Shown here in pieces: positions 5,501 to 7,056 of a DNA stretch of 7,056 nt. A program made the translations under genes and the position numbers. Position 1 is the stretch's first letter, and every line of letters begins with the position of its first letter. Origin of the DNA: Cyanobacteria bacterium OH_CBB_238 (GTDB taxonomy: Bacteria > Cyanobacteriota > Vampirovibrionia > Gastranaerophilales > Gastranaerophilaceae); the NCBI GenBank assembly GCA_023409995.1, contig JAEYQN010000162.1:1-7056 (forward strand). The letters are read 5' to 3'. A model generated the notes under the pieces. It was not told where the DNA came from, made no database searches, and saw only the letters and a program-made list of their open reading frames with translations.

Positions 5501-7056
5501 TTAAATATCGACAGTGTGGTAACTAGTATTAATAACGGAAATACCACTATTTCGTCTGCAAAGGTGTATTTTGATTCAGTCAATAAATCATTAAATACAA
5601 TGATTAGTGAAATGACTACGAAATATGATGGAGTAAGCGAAAGTCTAAGTAATAATTATTATACAAAAACAGAAACGAATAATCAAATTACCACTACTAT
5701 TGGAACAACTACTATAACAAAGAGTAACGGGCAAATTGTGTTAATGAAAGATGCTCTCAATAGCGTAATAGATACGGCTACATCTCATACTCAGACTATC
5801 AGTTTACTACAACAAGATTTAGTGAATAAAGCTACTACATCTTCTGTTTCAACTTTAAGTGCAGATTTAACAGGGTTTAAAACTACGGTAAGCAACACTT
5901 ATGCTACACAAAATGCGTTATCATTGTTGGGAAGCTCCGTAACTCAAAGCATGTCAGATTTCAAGGCAGAAGTTAAAGATATATATATACCTACTGCTGT
6001 TGCTGAACTTGGAATATACTCAGTAACGCTTACGTCGGATACTGGAAATACCTATAGCGAAGATAAAATGTCTAAACTAATATCGGCTAAAGTGGTTCAG
6101 TCTGAAACTAATATAACTCCAGATTTACCAGAAAGAGCATTCCTTTGGACTAGAAAATCCATTGATCCATTAGCAGATGAAAGATGGAATTCATTAGGTC
6201 ATTATGGGAAAACGTTGGCTGTTACTTCTGCTGATTATGATGATGATTGCTTATTCTGTTGCGATGTAACATTGACAGAGTCTGAAGATTTATTAGATAC
6301 GGATGGGCAACCAATTACTGATACTATGGGTGATACGATTACCGTATTAGTTCCTACTGATATCTTGCACGCAGAAATATCAATGCAGGCTTCCACTAAG
6401 AAGATGAAAAGTACTATTGAGGTATTGTCAAATAGGATTAATCTTGGTGTAGATGTTAATGGAAAACTTACTGCTATTGGAATTAATGGATTGAAGAATT
6501 CAGTTGAAATTGATTCTAGTATTCTACAATTAACTGGTGCGTTACAGTCAGCTAACTATATGGCCGGAAGTACTGGAAGTAGATTAAATCTTAGTGATGG
6601 TTCATTTGTTAGTAAGAATTTAAGTTGGGATTCAAATGGAACGTTGACTGCAAATAATGGTGTTTTTAATGGAACTGTAAATGCTACTAATGGGAATATA
6701 GCAGATTTTATACTATCAAGTAGTGGAATGTCTAGAACATCCGATGATGGATTAAATACGATTATGTTAAGACCAATACAACCAAATAAATCATACGGGG
6801 TGTTTTATATTGGGACAAGAGAAAGTGTAACTGATCCTTGGACATATCCAGTTCGATTAAATGGAGACGGATCAGCCGTTTTTACCAGAGGGAAAATTGG
6901 CGACCTCACAATAGACGATAACGGTATTAATAATCCAAATGAAATTAAGATAACAAAGTCTGTTTTAGAACTAGGAAGCTGGGACTCTTATACCGGTGTT
7001 GGTAATTTAATACAAATAAATAAAGCTGGATTAACACTACGTAATGGTGTTAATGG
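2540..7056 (+). CDS. Large Tal-like tail tip protein (minor structural/antireceptor protein), 3' end outside window
   Basis: Open from ATG 2540 to the right edge (1505 codons plus 2 nt, no stop). Domains in order: residues 1-275 form a gp27-like/Prophage_tail-type tip domain, with LNDLWDFSFTV near residue 34, a NNSVYGFL segment, a DVGTDTG segment and a closing NIDYYM (264-269). Residues 285-408 are an inserted Ig-like domain (copy A). Residues 410-640 are long polar, coiled-coil-like helices. Residues 697-770 are a beta segment (ILQIPEF...LEVGNF) that I recall as the returning half of the tip domain. Residues 781-805 are a Ser/Gly linker. Residues 905-1012 are a beta module with VQIGKD and KLNIDSVVTSINNG. 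Residues 1013-1150 are coiled-coil segments with YYTKTE. Residues 1157-1283 are Ig-like copy B. Residues 1284-1505 are a beta-rich fibre-like region. Tal trimers cap the Dit hub; the C-terminal extension probably contacts the host. No peptidase motif is visible, so any lysin activity is unsupported. Closest annotation style: 'phage minor structural protein' or tail spike. Confidence 0.85.
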   Translation, partial: MIGENFFLVSSDGTIFGKINAFITDDSSTVKLNDLWDFSFTVYKKDNPCYDLINVGMFIETEKVSFKIISPPELKVDSTGEYKMIDSTSCKTIECELLQYKLGENFKINTGEEDSYEYLVPSNLDEFGVRKQQIVIYDKNNPELSLMHIILQGVPGWKVGYIDPILASKNYSFSGNNSVYGFLKDDLQKTAKCLVSFDMKNKLINMVKIEDVGTDTGIVISLKTLAKELNISPYEKEIYTKYKVTGADGLTIRDVNFGSDTITNIDYYMRSPWVQESDKVTTQNGEYSLTIAPKTTYVNDSFVKTLIANVMCSDTDITTLLPQRAFSWTRVSSDASSDAEWNRFGHYGNTLRLSMSDYDVGCIFYCEFYINDVINLTDTEGHTIYDTNNNPITTLIPNLVLHTEITLQSIIDKYTSYKKVMETQRPLYITQARNYATALEKSSDLYNRQPIDHVEYDWYDYTTEELNTELSKYNDLIAVVESNPDYQTNGVFDINRLKQYLAYYNYICLKDIVSDITYAISHYNDKNRKLQKSWETQWELFGISELQTRMSLYKEQVDAMSQYSKPWNNLSEAEKSALGITQTLYNSYNATYNTANTNLTNCTAEYNKKKTQYDTYISQMNTCQSNMASIALLADLSNSLHGFTQQEIELIQSFYNQADYSDENFLVDSSDTTTSKIDVELDLYNAAKEDLYEKSQLQVEFTTTIENILQIPEFACFKDYLEVGNFCLVEDNDGVFHKLRIVSMTYSPISNDVEMSISFSTMIKNYYGVSDYNLILDSEISSASKSGGSSSSGSSSGGSNGDKNGVPSYLIKALLNSNFFNGRFDTLKAQTILAYAAEINTLLTNYIKTDQIVADSAIMKQIQTITFTATTTTAFQSFVDDLLANHVTAKAIFGEKISTNDFMVGSSDGRLLIQDSTISIKDSNNVTRVQIGKDANSNFSFIICDASGTGTIIDSNGVTERGIANGLIKAEKLANRSETYSGISGDKLNIDSVVTSINNGNTTISSAKVYFDSVNKSLNTMISEMTTKYDGVSESLSNNYYTKTETNNQITTTIGTTTITKSNGQIVLMKDALNSVIDTATSHTQTISLLQQDLVNKATTSSVSTLSADLTGFKTTVSNTYATQNALSLLGSSVTQSMSDFKAEVKDIYIPTAVAELGIYSVTLTSDTGNTYSEDKMSKLISAKVVQSETNITPDLPERAFLWTRKSIDPLADERWNSLGHYGKTLAVTSADYDDDCLFCCDVTLTESEDLLDTDGQPITDTMGDTITVLVPTDILHAEISMQASTKKMKSTIEVLSNRINLGVDVNGKLTAIGINGLKNSVEIDSSILQLTGALQSANYMAGSTGSRLNLSDGSFVSKNLSWDSNGTLTANNGVFNGTVNATNGNIADFILSSSGMSRTSDDGLNTIMLRPIQPNKSYGVFYIGTRESVTDPWTYPVRLNGDGSAVFTRGKIGDLTIDDNGINNPNEIKITKSVLELGSWDSYTGVGNLIQINKAGLTLRNGVN
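3392..3766 (+). repeat. Ig-like domain copy A in Tal (residues 285-408)
   Basis: This segment encodes a beta-rich domain of about 125 residues. It runs from GEYSLTIAP through AFSWTR (Trp328), DAEWN, GHYGNTL and GCIFYC (Cys362, Cys366) to LVLHTEITLQ. The core Trp and the aromatic-x-Cys near the end resemble strands C and F of Ig-like folds, which are common decorations of tail proteins. It recurs as copy B at 6008-6388. In the 48-residue core starting at Leu321, 25 positions are identical by my alignment. It lies between the gp27-like domain and the coiled coil, where related proteins, as I recall them, pass directly from one to the other. Confidence 0.7.
3767..4459 (+). other. Coiled-coil/helical insertion of Tal (residues 410-640)
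   Basis: This is a long polar segment rich in Glu, Lys, Asn, Gln and Tyr with heptad-like spacing and few prolines. Examples are the TEELNTELSKYNDL stretch and the SELQTRMSLYKEQVDAM stretch. It separates the two halves of the tip domain. Such insertions occur in large Tal proteins of Clostridia phages, from recall, and probably form an exposed helical bundle or stalk. No function beyond structure can be read. Confidence 0.6.
4628..4849 (+). other. Returning beta segment of the Tal tip domain (residues 697-770)
   Basis: The order FTTTIENILQIPEF, then LEVGNFCLVEDNDG, then HKLRIVSMTYS and VEMSISFS matches the pattern I recall at the end of the tip domain in this Tal family: an 'EF' segment, 'LGNxxxV', 'KLRLxxxxxxF' and 'xxxFS'. 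It would complete the gp27-like barrel begun in residues 1-275 after the helical insertion. Confidence 0.6.
4880..4954 (+). other. Ser/Gly-rich linker in Tal (residues 781-805)
   Basis: A low-complexity Ser/Gly tract reads SSASKSGGSSSSGSSSGG and then SNGDKNG. It directly follows the tip domain and precedes the fibre-like extension, so it is most simply a flexible hinge between the structural cap and the host-facing part. Mixed Ser codons (TCT, TCA, TCC, AGT) suggest selection on the protein rather than a recent DNA slippage repeat. Confidence 0.8.
5252..5575 (+). other. Beta-rich fibre module of Tal with VQIGKD and INNGNTTI motifs (residues 905-1012)
   Basis: The segment reads LLIQDSTISIKD, then RVQIGKDANSNFSF, SGTGTIIDSNGV, KLNIDSVVTSINNGNTTI and SSAKVYFD. 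I recognise this ordered set from the middle of long tail proteins of Clostridia phages ('RVQIGKD...DxxGTGxLID...KLDIxSVVxxINNGxTTIxSSKI'). It is likely a trimeric beta-structure in the tail tip fibre. The match is from memory and no function is assigned. Confidence 0.55.
5576..5989 (+). other. Coiled-coil segments with YYTKTE / TYATQ fibre motifs (residues 1013-1150)
   Basis: Heptad-like stretches are punctuated by NNYYTKTETN (1038-1047) and SNTYATQNAL (1119-1128), two related short motifs about 80 residues apart. YYTKTE-type segments are widespread in phage tail fibres, where they begin trimeric coiled coils. The stretch ends just before Ig-like copy B, so it reads as a stalk carrying that domain. 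Confidence 0.55.
6008..6388 (+). repeat. Ig-like domain copy B in Tal (residues 1157-1283)
   Basis: Second occurrence of the copy A domain: LGIYSVTLTS, then RAFLWTR (Trp1203), DERWN, GHYGKTL and DCLFCC (Cys1237, Cys1241), then DTDGQPITDT and DILHAEISMQ. The core begins at Leu1196, exactly 875 residues after its counterpart in copy A. Many synonymous and replacement differences separate the DNA copies, so the duplication, if intragenic, is not recent. Confidence 0.7.
6389..7056 (+). other. C-terminal beta-rich fibre region of Tal with short repeated modules (residues 1284-1505, open)
   Basis: This part is rich in Asn, Gly, Ser and Thr with alternating hydrophobic residues. It contains NGTLTANNGVFNGTVNATNG (1366-1385) and two aligned 13-residue units, GNIADFILSSSGM (1385-1397) and GKIGDLTIDDNGI (1451-1463), 66 residues apart. 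'GxFxGxxxAxxGxIGxxTIxxxGI' units are typical of beta-helical or stacked-strand tail extensions as I recall them. The region runs past the window edge, so the receptor-binding tip may not be visible. Confidence 0.5.

Noticed and set aside
5194..5583. 129-codon minus-strand ORF opposite tal
   Set aside because: It is antisense to the continuous tal frame, which has recognisable family motifs exactly here. The Leu/Ile/Ser-rich translation is a codon shadow and not a membrane protein.
5977..5990. Alternating AT run as a promoter or slippage element
   Set aside because: It is a short run of ATA/TAT codons inside the tal frame (K-D-I-Y-I-P) with no -35 partner or gene start downstream.
3392..6388. 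Template and variable repeats of a diversity-generating retroelement
   Set aside because: The two related segments differ across all kinds of bases and at synonymous sites rather than at adenines, and no reverse transcriptase is present in the window.
2540..7056. Peptidoglycan hydrolase or endopeptidase domain in Tal
   Set aside because: I looked for NlpC/P60, M23 and lysozyme-type motifs in the visible 1505 residues and found none; GHYG at the two Ig-like copies belongs to that domain. A catalytic domain could still lie past the right edge.

Overview
The window is a stretch of a tailed-phage (siphovirus) or prophage late operon, entirely on the + strand, carrying the distal tail morphogenesis genes in the canonical order: tape measure protein (3' part), distal tail protein Dit, and tail-associated lysin-like/tail tip protein Tal (5' part). 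The DNA is strongly AT-rich, uses AGA for arginine, has a purine-rich Shine-Dalgarno of the Firmicutes kind before dit, and the three proteins resemble, as I recall those families, tail proteins of phages of gut Clostridia (Lachnospiraceae-like hosts). The host assignment is inference. TAA and TGA act as ordinary stops, so there is no sign of recoding.

Layout. 1-1685: C-terminal 560 residues of the tape measure protein, open at the left edge; the TTG at 237 is not the real start. 1686-1736: the only intergenic gap, 51 bp, holding a perfect 11-bp stem with a GAAA loop followed by the dit ribosome binding site. 1737-2543: complete dit (268 aa). 2540-7056: tal, overlapping dit by ATGA and open to the right edge (1505 codons visible, no stop). 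There is no gene-free stretch longer than 51 bp, and nothing is supported on the minus strand.

How they work together. The tape measure protein fills the tail tube and sets its length. Its C-terminus lies at the distal tip, where Dit forms a hexameric hub and the N-terminal gp27-like part of Tal forms the trimeric cap. The long C-terminal part of Tal (coiled coils, beta-rich modules and an Ig-like domain) would project from the tip as a fibre-like host-recognition structure.

Most notable points: (1) a 125-residue Ig-like domain occurs twice in Tal, 875 residues apart, with one copy inserted between the gp27-like domain and its coiled coil; (2) the 3' arm of the intergenic stem-loop can pair either with its own 5' arm or with the dit Shine-Dalgarno region, a possible translational or attenuation switch. 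I see no defence system, mobile element, CRISPR array, RNA gene or otherwise new system. Apart from these two points the region is a recognisable tail module.
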